The notes beneath the pieces were generated by a model that did no database searches, had not been told where the DNA came from, and saw only the letters and a program-made list of their open reading frames with translations. Below, piece by piece: positions 34,924 to 47,003 of a stretch of 64,000 bases of DNA. The stretch lies in contig CM072341.1 in the NCBI GenBank assembly GCA_036874045.1, positions 6,708,501 to 6,772,500 on the forward strand, written 5' to 3'. The first letter of the stretch is position 1; every line of letters starts with the position of its first letter. Position numbers and translations under genes: made by a program. The stretch is from Cymodocea nodosa (Eukaryota; Streptophyta; Magnoliopsida; Alismatales; Cymodoceaceae).

Positions 34924-36081
34924 TGTTAGGAATTTTGTTTTGATGATAAATGCTTTATTAACATTTTTAAATAAGTCTAAATAATATTTTCTAAGTGTAA
35001 TAGTCACGTAATTAAATGTTGACAAGTTTTCGGATAGTTAAAGTTTTCAGATAGTTAAACTTTCGATTTAGTCGAAGAGTTATGTTAAAAACTCATATAG
35101 TTAAGTTATCTACACATGTGTTTTAATGTTTTAAGTTGTCACGTGTTTTCCATATGCGTTCGGTAATGAAAATCGAAGAGTTAGATAACTGTTCGAGTTT
35201 TTATACACATGGATAGATAACTGTTCGCGTTTTATAAAATGACTAACGAACAGATAAGTTTTCCTTGTTCAGTCATGTGTCTTGCAAGTGCAAAAGCTCG
35301 AAGAGTTACAGATAAGTGTTCAAGTTTTTACAAGATTTAAAGGATAAGTGTTCGACTAAAATGAAGACTTAGAAGATATTCTACAAATCTCCAAGAAGAT
35401 AAAGTTTCGGTGAATCTACGAGTGGAGATCGTGGAAATTCAAAATGATAGTGGAGAAAGTGGACATTCACAAAGATAGTAATTTGAATTAAAGAAAAAAT
35501 TAGTACATGGATTATGGATTATGGATTAAGTGGATGAACATGTTGAACGTGAAGTTAGAGTTCGACTACTAATAGAGAGTACGAGCTACATTACAATGAG
35601 GATCCCAATCTCAAAAACCAAGTCTGAATATTCAATCCGGATCTCAAACTGAAATATCAAGTCTGAATATTCATATCTAGAAAAATTCTCCAACAGCAGA
35701 AGAAGTTTGAAATTCCAAGCAATTTCAGAAAAGGAGCTGCAAACGCAAGAAGTCTTGAAATTTGACAATTGAAGAAGAAGAGATACAGAAGCTGAGCAAA
35801 AAGAAGGAAATGAGCTACATGTATAAAGATCAAGTTTTATACAATTTGAAATTAATTTTGAATAAGGACTTCATTTTCTATTTGAATTGTATATCGAACA
35901 TTACTATATCAAAACCGTCAAGAAGGGAATTGAGCTGAAAAGATATTGTAAATTCTTTCTTTAAAGTTTATAAAGAATAGAATTTTATTTACGAGTGTTT
36001 TGTGCTCTTGTTTTATCTGCTGGTAATTTTAATTACTAAAGACACAATTCACCCCCCCTCTTGTGATACAACGATCCTACA
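34924..36081 (+). repeat. 5' LTR of S2
   Basis: 1158 bases, from TGTTAGGAATTTTGTTTTGA to ATCCTACA. It holds short GTTCGAGTTTT and GATAGTTAAAG units and a G-box at about 35139-35144 near the start. The C-rich ACAATTCACCCCCCC end is typical of Sireviruses. Confidence 0.88.
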
Positions 36082-36083
36082 AC

Positions 36084-36095
36084 TGGTATTAGAGT
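36084..36095 (+). other. primer binding site of S2
   Basis: TGGTATTAGAGT is close to TGGTATCAGAGC, the initiator-Met tRNA complement used by Ty1/copia elements. It lies two bases after the LTR. Confidence 0.85.
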
Positions 36096-36169
36096 ATTAG
36101 AAATTAAGAACTTTCATTTCTCTATTTAGGAATCGATTTTTCTTATCATTTACTTAGGATCATCTGTTT

Positions 36170-37340
36170 AAAATGGATAATACTGAAATCTTAGTTATGA
36201 CTGAAGGACAGACCACTAATCGTCCTCCCATGTTCAAAGGTAGCAATTATGGCTATTGGAAATATAGAATGAAAGTATTCTTTTAGTCAATTGATTTCAA
36301 ATTATGGCATATAATTAGCAATCCTATAGTGTTAGTTACGACTCCATATGATACTTGGACTTTTGAGGAAAAGGAGTGAATGACACTGAATGCTAAATGT
36401 TTAAACATCTTGTTTTGTGCTTTATCTCATGATCAATTTAACAAAGTTTCTACATATCAAACTACATATGAGATATGGCATGCATTAGAAGTTGCCAACA
36501 AAGGTACTAACCAGGTCAAGGAATCTAAGATTAATATGTTAGTACATAAATATGAGCTTTTTAAAATGCACGAAAATGAATGTATCTCTGATATATTTTC
36601 CCATTTTCTTGAGATTATAAATTCATTAAAATCTTTAGGCAAGAAATTCGAGGAAAAAGACTTGGTAAGAAAGATCCTTAAATCTTTAACTAAAATTTGG
36701 GCTCAAAAGACAACATCTATTGAAGAGTCCAAAGATTTAAATACATATACTCTCGATGATCTCATAGGCAATCTAATAGCCTATGAAGTTCAACATTTAA
36801 ATCCAAAAGGGAAGAATCCTAGAAGGGATCTGACTTTTGAGGTTGATAAAGTCTCAAAAGTCACTAGTGATTCTAACAATGATTTACAATTGTTGACTAG
36901 AAAATTTAGAAATCTGTTGAAGAAACACAGGAACTTCAAGTCAACAAAGACATTTGGAGATATGGAGAAGTCATTCATGAAAGACAAAATCATATGCTAC
37001 AAGTGCAACTGGCTAGGTCACTTTCAAATTGATTGTCCTCTCAACAAAGATAAGAAGAATTTGAGGAGGAATTTTAGGAATAAGAAATTCAGAAAGAGAA
37101 GGGCACTTAAAGTGACATGGGATGACTCTTCAGCTTCACAAATTGAAGAAATAAGGGATTCAATATCAGAAAATGAATCCTTATCAACATCAGATTCAGA
37201 AGAAAATCTGGCAAACGTATACTTCATGGCAAAATTCAGTGAGGTATCCTCTAATCAAAATGCTAGTTTTGATAGTTTTGATGGATTACTTGTTGAATAC
37301 AATAAACTGACTAGAAAATATAAGAAAGTAAAAATATAAG
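36170..37340 (+). pseudogene. S2 gag
   Basis: Plus-strand gag. The N-terminal part (about 36170-36380) has the PPMFKGSNYGYWKYRMKVF start of copia gag. The main open stretch (36380-37339, 319 residues) has the UBN2-type region (CALSHDQFNKVSTYQTTYEI, INMLVHKYELFKM). A CCHC knuckle CYKCNWLGHFQIDC is at about residues 197-210, followed by a basic stretch and then KVTWDDSS and an acidic stretch as in Sireviruses. It forms the particle shell and binds RNA. Confidence 0.88.
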
Positions 37341-38190
37341 TAAAGAACACTAGGAAAATGCTAGATGAATCTGTAAATAAGATTGATTTTTTGAACTCTA
37401 CGTTAAATAAATTTAAAGAAGAAAATCAAAAGCATGCATAGGAAATTTTAAAGTTTACTACAATAGAAAAAACATTACATGCAAATTGTGAAAATTTAAT
37501 TGCTAATAAAAAGAAAATGATCTGTGAAATTGAAAAACTGAAACTGACTATTACTGATTTAAATTTAGAAATTAATATGTTAAAAATTAAGGTTTGCAAT
37601 CAAAAGGCTACATTAAGTAAATGGAATAATAGTCAAACTATAACAAATGAACTTAGTAGTAAAATATCAAATGTAGAAAAACATGGTATTGGTTTACACG
37701 ATGCATCTTCTGAAAATTATATATTGCATGATAGCACTACTAAAAATAATGTCTTTATTTCTAGTACTAAGAATAGTAAAAGAAAAACTATTCCATGTGT
37801 GATTAAAAAGGGAGATAAATATGTGTAAAATGATAAAATGCAACATATAAATAATAGCACACGATGCAACAATTTCAAAAGAAATTTTCAGAAAAATCAA
37901 GCTAAGTCATTTGAGAATTTTAATATTTTTGATTAGTTTTCTTCATATTTAAAAATTATCGAATATTGGGATCAACAATCAAATAATGTCAGAAATGAAA
38001 ATTTCAACTCTAGTTTACATAGAGATAAATGTTCTGATAATTATAATACTAAGAGAAATAAACGCAAGAATAATTATCAGAAGATAGATAAGTTGAAGTC
38101 TAAAAATATTGATTATTTTGATATAACTCTCTCTAAAATTCTTGGACCCACTCAGAAATGGATTCCAAGAGATAAAATCTCTTCTTAACT
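37341..38190 (+). pseudogene. S2 extended gag tail (coiled coil)
   Basis: Charged helical sequence (CEIEKLKLTITDLNLEINM at 37517-37580), then a Ser/Asn-rich linker, ending in KILGPTQKWIPR-like residues at about 38135-38170, which in Sireviruses precede protease. The function of this extension is not known. It is a recognised Sirevirus trait. Confidence 0.7.
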
Positions 38191-38430
38191 ATTTTGTAGG
38201 TACACAAATCAAAATGGATAATGGACAGTGGAGCATCCAACCACATGATTGGAGATATACAATTACTTACAAAAGAAACAAAGACCAAGAACGAACAAGT
38301 TACCTTTGGAAATAAAAGAAAAACAAATATCCTTGGGTCTAGCAAGGTTCAGGTAACTGAAAAATGTTTTATAAATGATGTCTTATTAATAGAAAAATTA
38401 GGTTTTAATTTATTGAGTGTTCCTATTTAA
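38191..38430 (+). pseudogene. S2 aspartic protease
   Basis: WIMDSGASNHMIGD at about 38218-38260 is the copia-type retropepsin active site. VTFGNKRKTNILG and NLLSVPI follow in the usual order. Confidence 0.85.
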
Positions 38431-39680
38431 ATGAAGTTTTATAGAGTAATTTTTGAAAAAGATTCTTGTAAAATTGTGGACATGTCTACAAACGAAATTT
38501 TATTCACTGCATATAAGAAAGGATCCGTTTGTATTCTGAATTTGCCTTCTAATATTATTAAAGACAATGCTTGCTTAATTGCAAAATCAGATGAAGTTAT
38601 TTTATGACATAGAAGGCTAGGACACTCAAACTTAAAATTATTAGAAAAGTTGTCTAAAAAGAATCTAGTTAGAGGTTTACCTAGTATTAAGTACTCGAAA
38701 GAGTTTATGTGTAATGCATGTCAACTAGGTAAATTGCATAAAACATCCTTTAAAAGTTTAAATGAAATAACAAGCAAAAGAGTATTAGAACTAGTGCATA
38801 TGGATTTATTTGGACCTACTAGGACTACTAGTCTAGGAGGTAAACATTATGCTTTTGTACTAGTTGATGACTATTCTAGGTTTACTTGGGTTTATTTTCT
38901 TGCTAACAAAATTAAAGTTTTTGAAATATTTAAGATATTCTGTAATAAAGTTCAGAATGAGCAAAATGTTAAAATTCAAAAACTTAGGAGTGATCGTGGT
39001 ACAAAATTTGATAATAATCAAATGGACACCTTTTGTGAAGAATTAGGCATAGATCACAGGTACTCATTTCCAAGAGCTCCTTCACAAAATGGTATAGTAG
39101 AACATAAAAATAGATCACTTCAAGAAATGTCTAGAACCATATTAAATGAAAATAAGTTACCCCTATCTCTTTGGGCAGAAGTAGTTCATATAGCATGTTA
39201 TGTTATAAATAGAGTACATCTAAGACCAATTTTGGATAAAACTCCTTATGAGATATGGTATAACTGGGTTCCCAAAATAAGTTATTTAAAACCATTTGGC
39301 TGCAAGTGTTTTATTTTAAACACTAAGGAACGTAGAGACAAATTTAGTGCCAAATCAGATGAGGGTATTTTTGTTGGTTATTCCATTAGAAGTAAGGCAT
39401 ATAGAGTATATAACAAACCAACAAAAACCATTGAGGAAACCCTACATGTGAAATTTCATGAAAATTCTCATTTGGATTTTAGACATGCTAAAAACTTTGA
39501 TTCAGAAATTCTCCCAGAAATAGTATCAAATGATATTGATAGAGAAATTGAGAGATTATCTGACGGAATAAGAAATATAAACTTAAATTATGAAGATTTA
39601 GAAGAAAATAATGTCATACCTATAGAAAATGTGGAACAACATAGAAATTGGCGTTATGCTTCATCTCATCCTATTGATTA
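38431..39680 (+). pseudogene. S2 integrase
   Basis: The zinc-binding region is around 38605-38740 (RRLGHSNLKLLEKLSKKNL, then CNACQLGK). The core has HMDLFGPTRTTSLGGKHYAF and VDDYSRFTWVYF at 38800-38900, LRSDRGTKFDN near 38980-39015 and FPRAPSQNGIVE near 39070-39100. The C-terminal GYSIRSKAYRVYNKPTKTIE is at 39370-39430. A 343-residue stretch is open. Confidence 0.9.
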
Positions 39681-39964
39681 GATAGTAGGCGATCCTAATC
39701 AAGGAGTTGGGACTAGGTCATTAGTAGTCCACATTTGTGGTGCTTATTCATTTGTTTCTTTACTAGAACCTAAGAAAATTGAAGATGCCTTAGAAGATGA
39801 ATTTTGGTATTTAACTATGCAAGATGAGCTAAATCAATTTATAAGAAATGAGGTATGGGATCTAGTTCCACCACTTGAAAATCAGTCTATAATAGGAACA
39901 AGGTGGGTATTTAGAAACAAAGTAGATCAGGATAGACATATAGTTAAAAATAAAGCTAGGTTAG
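39681..39964 (+). pseudogene. S2 reverse transcriptase, N-terminal fragment
   Basis: The start of copia RT, with EDEFWYLTMQDELNQFIRNE, VWDLVPP and GTRWVFRNKVD at about 39790-39930. It is cut off by the G3 insertion. Confidence 0.85.
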
Positions 39965-41574
39965 TGTTTACTTGGCTAGCATGACACTAAAAAACTTGTT
40001 TGGATCTCCATCAACGCACTAGAAAAACTTGGATTTGTTAACTTCTATTTTTCCTTAGTTAATTTATCTTTATGCCTATTCTTTTTTTTATATAGAAGTA
40101 AACAAACAATCTTTAATACAAGTTAGATATAAATTCCAATTTGTATTTTAACTGCAAGTGCATAGTGTCTATTGCATTAGTGTGCAAGGACAGGTCGATC
40201 CCACAAGGAATTGCTTAAGAATTGAGAACTGTTCCGTTTGTTAACAATCAAATTTATATCATCAATAAACCCTCCATTGAGTTACAGTTAACTTAACAAA
40301 CAAAGTTCGTTGAGTTATGGCTAACTCAACGGACTAACCTCGTGGACTTATATTAACTCCACGAGCCTGCCTTTTTTTTTTAATACTGCTATTTACAAAG
40401 GAATTCAGCCAACCATTGGGTGGTTCCACAGATTGTAAATAACATCAATTAAGCTCTTTAATGTTAGTAAACATTGGATTTATCATTAAGCAATACTAAC
40501 ATTCAGATAATTCAAACAGTAACCATTAAAATCTTTAAGTCTTTTGAACGAACCAATTTCAGTAAACTATTAAACTAAGACAAACATAAAACAATCACAA
40601 CACTGACAAAGATAACATTAATCACGATACAACACAAACAATACAACACTCAAATACAAAATACAAACACAGATAAATTGTTTTTGGTATTTTTGTTTTA
40701 ATATGAACATGGAAATGGGCGAAAGGTGAAATGTAAAGTAATCTCAATCGATAGTAAATACTTCTGTCACTACATGCAACACGATTACACCACTGAAAAT
40801 TAAACCATTTACAATTCTGTCTCCTCTCCCTATAGAATCGCGAGTCTAGAATTGCAAGATGATCTCCTCTTTAGCATACAGGCATCAACCCGAAGCCAAG
40901 GCTAGAAGCTTTACGATCTCTTGAAATATGAGTCGGCGCTTGGTGAAAATGGCTTCCCTTCTCGCGATACGATCACTCCTCACAGTGGTTGGCAAGCACT
41001 GTGTTTGGCTCGGAATCAACCCGACATCAGGAAAGTATCCTCACAGACCTCTAATGGTTGGTGATAAGGTGGTGATAATGTGGTGGTGATAATGGTGGTT
41101 ATGGTGGTGGTAATGATGGTTGGTGTGGTACTTCAGAGAATTGCCGATGCTGCCTGTAGAAAGCTCGGTGCTCCTCTTCTGTACACACTAGCCATACCCA
41201 TCGATCACACACTACTTCTTTTTCTTCTTTTCTTTTATATTTCTTTAGTGGTAATTGCTTCTGCTTGAATGGTCGGTTGGATTTCCTACATTCATATCAA
41301 CGACGATGATTTCTTCTCCCTTCGACGAGTGAATTCCTACGTGATACGTGCGATCATGGTTTTTCCTTCCAACTGTCCTGTTTCTGCAACCACTATAGTG
41401 GCATATTAGAAAATAAATAGTCCATGGAGTTACAGATAACTCAACAGACTTACCTCGTTGATTTAACAATAAAACACGTGCAATAAAGAAATAAGCCGCT
41501 AACATAATGTGTTACCTTAGTGTATATTCATGTAACTCAACGCGTACAGTTTTGCTAACTTAACGAGTTAGCAT
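39965..41574 (-). repeat. left (3') LTR of G3, truncated internally
   Basis: Aligns with 45400-47003, including the GC-richer block at about 40810-41160. It stops in the AACTTAACGAGTTA module and passes directly into post-pol sequence, so its U3 end and the whole 3' tail were deleted. Confidence 0.82.
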
Positions 41575-42000
41575 AACTGCAATTTCTGTTGCATGTTGCT
41601 GGCGCCATATTTCCCAACTTCCATGACCAGCAATGCGACTTTTGAACCATAATCTGGCCTTGCGCTGGATTAGCTCTAGGGCTATTTCATTGTTCGGCTT
41701 GATTTTTCTTTCTTTACTAATTGCAATTTCTGTTGCTACTCTGATTCATGTCTCCATTATCTGGGGTATTTGTATACCACAATCTACTAATATTCTTCTT
41801 AATCTAAAATGTTCAGATTCTACCTTTTGTAACTCTTTTTCTCTTGTCATATTCTGAATCTTTTGCCACGTGTGCCATTCCTCTAATTCCTTCAGAAACT
41901 GTGTTGTGTCAACTGCATCTTCCCAGAACTCAAGTGTCATCTTCCTCATCGTGGAGTTACACAACAGCACGAATCGCTCTGATTTCTACTATTCTAAATT
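41575..42000 (-). pseudogene. G3 post-pol ORF fragment
   Basis: Matches G1 10380-10745. The minus strand encodes MRKMTLEFWEDAVDTTQFLK, then ELEEWHTWQKI and VDCGIQIPQIMET. Only the start of this ORF remains. Confidence 0.7.
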
Positions 42001-42420
42001 CCAAATGATTTGTCGGATAATGCCCCCAAAACCCTAGGTTTTAGTTTAAATAAACCCTAAGTTTAAGCGGGTAATCGGGTCATTTTCCAAACCAACTATT
42101 GCTCTCTCATCCGCGGTCTTAGCTACAGTACTCCGTTGAGTTAAGCATAACTCAATGGACTTCCCGTACAAGCAGATATATATAATAATAAAAATACTTA
42201 AGTTAATAGTTTTTCTGTTTTTACCGGTTTAATTGATACTATGTTTTAGTCAGACCTTTTTTTCTTCCAATTGAACCGATACTATGTTTCAGTAAAACCA
42301 ACATTTTTTCTGAAAATTAATATACATATTTTTATGTTCTGGTCATACTGATGGATCTGGTCGGTTGAACCGTAACGATTTTTATATTTTATAATTTTTA
42401 AATTTTTTTTTTTTTAATAT
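42001..42420. other. noncoding spacer, G3
   Basis: Corresponds to G1 10750-11280, with a GTTGAGTTA palindrome near 42135 and diverged ACCGGTTTAA-type repeats at 42215-42390. No gene seen. Confidence 0.55.
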
Positions 42421-42664
42421 ATCAACATAAAAACTGATTTCTTACTAAGTAAAGCTCGAGTAGTCCTCTACTCTAACTTCTTCTATAATTCCAAAGGAGC
42501 TTTTTGGTGTTTTCAGAATAGGTCTAAGCCTTTGTCCATTTACTTTAAATATATTCTGATTTTTAGGATTTTCAATCTCAATAGCTCCATAAGGATAAAT
42601 ATTTCAAACTATGTAAGGTCCTGCCCATCTAGATCTTAATTTTCCTGGATGGTTATGGAGTCTA
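42421..42664 (-). pseudogene. G3 integrase C-terminal fragment
   Basis: Matches G1 11285-11510, the GPY-like C-terminal part of integrase. To its right the sequence passes straight into RT, so the region between was deleted. Confidence 0.75.
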
Positions 42665-43760
42665 GCCCTAAGACTATTCCTTGTTTAACCATGAAATGAC
42701 AATTTTCCTAATTCAAAACCAAATTTTTTTCCACACAGCGTTTTAATATTAAGTCTAAATTTTTTAAACAGACTTCATATGAGTTGCCATATACAGTAAA
42801 ATCATCCATAAATATTTCCAAAAAATCTTCAGTCATTCCAGTAAATAGGCATTGCATACACCTTTGAAAGGTAGCTGGTGCATTGCATAATCCGAATGGC
42901 ATTCTCTTAAAAGCATAAGTTCCATTAGGATAGATGAAAGTTGTTTTCTCTTGATCCTCTAATGCTACTAGAATTTGATTATAACCTAAATACCTGTCTA
43001 GGAAACAAAAATATTCTTACCTTGCTAATCTTTCTAACATTTGATCTATAAAAGGTAAGGAAAAATGATCTTTCCTAATCACAGCATTCAGCTTTCTATA
43101 GTCTATACATACTCTCCAGCCTGATTGAATTCTAGTAGGTATCAAGTCTTGACTTTCATTCCTAATAATTGTTAATCCTGATTTCTTGGGAACTACATGG
43201 ATTGGGCTAACCCACGAGCTATCAAAAATCGGATAAATTATGTTATTATCTAACCATTTCACTATTTCCTTCCTGACTACTTCTTTAAGATTTGGATTTA
43301 ATCTCCTCTCAGAAATTTTAACAGGTTTAGCATTTTCTTCTAAATATATGTGGTGACAGCATAAAGTTGAACTTAACCCTTTTATATCAGTCATAGTCCA
43401 TCCTATTGCTTCTTTATAACTTTTCACTACATCTATTAATTTAGCTATTTGATCCTGTTTTAAATCTGAAGTAATAATGATTGGACAGGTTCGTTTCTCT
43501 TCCAGAAATATATAAGTTAATTCAGGAGGTAAAGGTTTTAATTCTAAATGTTGCCCATCAGAAGCTAGAGCTCCTAATTGAACATCATCATTTTCTAAAT
43601 TAATTTCTTCTTGATCTCCTTCTATATTTATGCTTTCACTTTCTTCTAAAGTTTCAGAATTGATTTGCCTATTTAATTCTTCTTGAATCACATCATCTAA
43701 CATATCTCCTTCATCCTCTAAAAAGTATATGGTATGTAAGGACATTTCTAACTCCTCAAA
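42665..43760 (-). pseudogene. G3 reverse transcriptase
   Basis: The minus strand has CCHHIYLEENAKPVKISERR, WVSPIHVVPKKSG, GWRVCIDYRKLNAV, PFIDQMLERLA and the catalytic FMDDFTVYG (near 42790-42815). A 242-residue stretch (43017-43745) covers the linker and first half of RT. This is the best preserved gypsy RT N-terminal half in the window. Confidence 0.9.
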
Positions 43761-45360
43761 CCTTTATAGTTTGAAAATATTTAGTTGAATATCCTCATTA
43801 CCATATGATAACTTCATTACTCTAGTTTTACAATTTATAACAGCACCTGATGTTGCTAAAAAAGACCTTCCCAAAATTAAAGATGTATCACTATTTTTAT
43901 ACTTAATTTGTTGGGAATCCAAGATTACAATATCAATAGGATATATAAAGTTTTTGATTTTAATTAAGACATCCACTATTTTTTCTCTAGGGTATCTTAT
44001 ACTTCTATCAGCTAATTGAATAACCGTACTAGTAGGAATTAAGCTTTCTAATCTTAAGGGTGCAAATATATTACTTGGCATAACATTTATACCTGCACCT
44101 AAGTCTATTAAGGTTCTTTCTAGAATGGTATTTCCTATGGTGCATGATATAACAGGGATTCTAGGATCAGATAACTTTTTAGAAATTTGTGGCAGAAATA
44201 GGGAACTACTTTGCTCAGCTAAAAAGACATTTCTAAGAACCTTTCGCTCTCTTTTCTTAGTACACTAATCCTTCAGAAATTTAGCACAATGTGGCATTTT
44301 CTACAATAGATCTAACAAAGGAATGTTAACTTGTACTTTTTCAAAAATTTCTCTAATGTTTTCTTGTTTTTCAAGTATTGTTTGTTGCAATCTTTGAAGA
44401 TAGGGTGCTAAAGATTGTGATTTAAAAGATTCTTTTTCTTTCGTTTGATTTGTTTGATCATTTTTAGCTTCATTTGCAGATTCAAATTGTTCTTTAGTGA
44501 TTTTTAGATTTTCAGCTATTACATTTTCATTATCATTTTGATTTTTACTCTTATCCACCTTCATATTATTTGTATTTTGAGTTCTTGGTGGTATATCAGT
44601 TCTAGATCTTAATGTTACACATACATCTTCCAAATTTTCGTTACTCTCATGATGTTTTTGTATATCATTTTCGTGATTATGATCTTCAATTGTTTTTAGT
44701 TTTAAAGTGCATTCTTTAAATTCTCTTGGATTAATATTTTCTGTTTGCTGTATATTTTGTAAATTATACAGATCTATAACATTATAATTTTCATTATCCT
44801 ATTGCATAACTTGTATTTTCATTGTATATTCATCCAATGCTTTTAGTTTTCTTTCCAGATCATCTAATCTCATTGCATTCAATTTTTGATCAATTTTCAT
44901 TATGGTTTTTTCAGTTTCGAAAATTATATCCTTTTTATGTTCTGAATATGCTTCCTTATAGTTTAATTAGTTGACTTCTTGTTGCTGACACATAAAGTAT
45001 TCTAGTTTGTCTAGGTTTTGCTCTATACTACGCTCTAGTCTGTCATACCTATCCCAAACTTCAGTGTCTCTCAACATATTACATATTCTATACTGACCAT
45101 TAGTTGGGTAAACTATAGAATTCTCATACTCGGCTCTATTATACTAAGGATAATTCATTTGTTGTTCATGGGATCTAACCATCTGCAAACGTCTCAGTTT
45201 CAAATAGTCAAAAATGTCGTGTCCTTCAGAATTGCAGAATTCACATATGCTCATTACAGGTTTCAGAAATCTTTGAGCATAAGCATATATCATATTATCA
45301 ATCACAGAAGAAAGCACACAACACTCTAGCTATTAAAATGAAACAGCTCTAATAGTTGCT
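43761..45360 (-). pseudogene. G3 protease and gag tail
   Basis: Protease (MPSNIFAPLRLES, IVILD, SLILGRSFLATSGAVINC) is at 43764-44280. The gag tail (SLAPYLQRLQQ, LERKLKALDEY) and knuckle-like region follow to 45360. The block order is identical to G1, again without a capsid domain between the LTR and the knuckle. Confidence 0.85.
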
Positions 45361-45374
45361 TATATTAATTCAAT

Positions 45375-45392
45375 TCCCCAACAGCGGTGCCA
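45375..45392 (-). other. primer binding site of G3
   Basis: The minus strand reads TGGCACCGCTGTTGGGGA, close to the tRNA-Asp complement, seven bases from the LTR edge. Confidence 0.85.
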
Positions 45393-45399
45393 TAAAACT

Positions 45400-47003
45400 T
45401 GTTTGCTTGGCTAGCACGACACTAGAAAACTTGTTTGGATCTCCAACAATGCACTAGAAAAACTTGGATTTGTTGACTTCTGTTTTTACTTAGTTAATTT
45501 ATCTTTATGCCTATTATTTTTTTTATATAGAAGTAAACAAACAACCTTTAATACAAGTTAGATATTAATTCCAATTTGTATTTTAACTACAAGTGCATAG
45601 TGTCTATTGTATCAGTGTGCAAGTACAGGTCGATCCCACAAGGAATTGCTTAAGAATTGAGAACTATTCTGTTTGTTAACAATCAAATTTATATCTTCAA
45701 TAAATCCTCCGTTGAGTTACAGTTAACTTAACGAACAAAGTTCGTTGAGTTATGGCTAACTCAACAGACTAACCTCGTAGACTTATATTAACTCCACGAG
45801 CCTACCTTTTCTTTTTAATACTACTATTTACAGAGGAATTCGGCTAACCATTGGGCGGTTCCATAGATTGTAAATAACATCAATTAAGCTCTTTAATGTT
45901 AGTAAACATTGGATTTATCATTAAGCGATACTAACATTTAGATAATTCAAACAGTAACCATTAAAATCTTTAAGTCTTTTGACCGAACTAATTTCAGTAA
46001 ATTGCTAAACTAAAACAAACATAAAACAATCACAACACTAACAAAGATAACATTAATCATGATACAACACAAACAATACAACATTCAAATACAAAATACA
46101 AACACAGATAAATTGTTTTTGGTATTTTTGTTTTAATATGAACATGGAAATGGGCGAAAGGTGAAATATTAAGTATTCTCAATTTACAGTAAATACTTTC
46201 GTCACTACATGCAACGCGATTACACCACTGAAAATTAAACCACTTACAATTCTGTCTCCTCTCCCTATAGAATCGCGAGTCTAGAATTGCAAGATGATCT
46301 CCTCTTCAGCATATAGGCATCAACCCGAAGCCAAGGCTAGAAGCTTTACGATCTCCTGAAATATGAGTCAGCGCTTGGTGAAAATGGCTTCCCTTCCTAC
46401 GACGTGATCACTCCTCACAATGGTTGTCAGGTATTGTGTTTGGCTCGGAATCGACCTGACATCAGGAAAGTATCCTCACAGACCTCTGATGGTTGGTGAT
46501 AATGGTGGTTATGGTGGTGTTAATGATGGTTGGTGTGGTACTTCAGAGAATTACCGACGCTGCTTGCAGAAAGCTTGGTGCTCCTCTTTTGTACACACTA
46601 GCCATACCCATCGATCACACACTACTTCTTTTTCTTCTTTTCTTTTCTATTTCTTCAATGGTAACTGCTTCTGCTTGAATGGTCGGTTGGATTTCCTTCA
46701 TTCATATCAACGACGATGATTTCTTCTCCCTTCGACGAGTGAATTCCTGCGTGATACGTGCGATCGTGGTTTTTCTTTCTAACTGTCCTATTTCTACAAC
46801 CGCTATAGTGGCATATTAGAAAATAAATAGTCCGTAGAGTTACAGATAACTCAACGGACTTACCTCATTGATTTAACTACAAAACACGTGCAATAAAGAA
46901 ATAAGCCGCTAATATAATATGTTTCCTTAGTGTATATTCATGTAACTCTACGCGTACAGTTATGCTAACTTAATGAGTTAAACATGTGCATCTCACGTGA
47001 TAT
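45400..47003 (-). repeat. right (5') LTR of G3, cut by S3
   Basis: Begins TGTTTGCTTGGCTAGC on the plus strand. It has the GC-richer block at 46255-46590 and the TATA-like motif near 46643. It ends in a TCTCACGTGATAT string at 47003, where S3 starts. The missing U3 end should resume after S3, right of the window. The five bases before S3 are GATAT. Confidence 0.85.

Larger units (their letters stand above)
34924..39964 (+). mobile_element. S2: Sirevirus-like copia element, truncated by G3
   Basis: A plus-strand Ty1/copia element with a 5' LTR (34924-36081), a Met-type primer site (36084-36095), gag with a knuckle, an extended coiled-coil gag tail, protease, integrase and the start of RT. G3 cuts it at 39964. 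The remainder should lie beyond the nested insertions to the right of the window. The long gag with a WDDS-type acidic stretch and coiled coil is the Sirevirus signature. It is broken in several places. Confidence 0.88.
39965..47003 (-). mobile_element. G3: internally deleted Athila-like element
   Basis: A minus-strand gypsy element inserted in S2 RT. It has a left LTR (39965 to about 41574), a piece of post-pol ORF, the integrase C-terminal region, then RT, protease, gag tail, primer site (45375-45392) and right LTR (45400-47003, cut by S3). Relative to G1 it lacks RNase H, most of integrase, the F-box passenger, the gag intron and the 3' tail. Its LTRs share the special TGTTT(A/G)CTTGGCTAGCA start. 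Five bases left of it are GTTAG; the partner copy would be outside the window. Confidence 0.88.
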
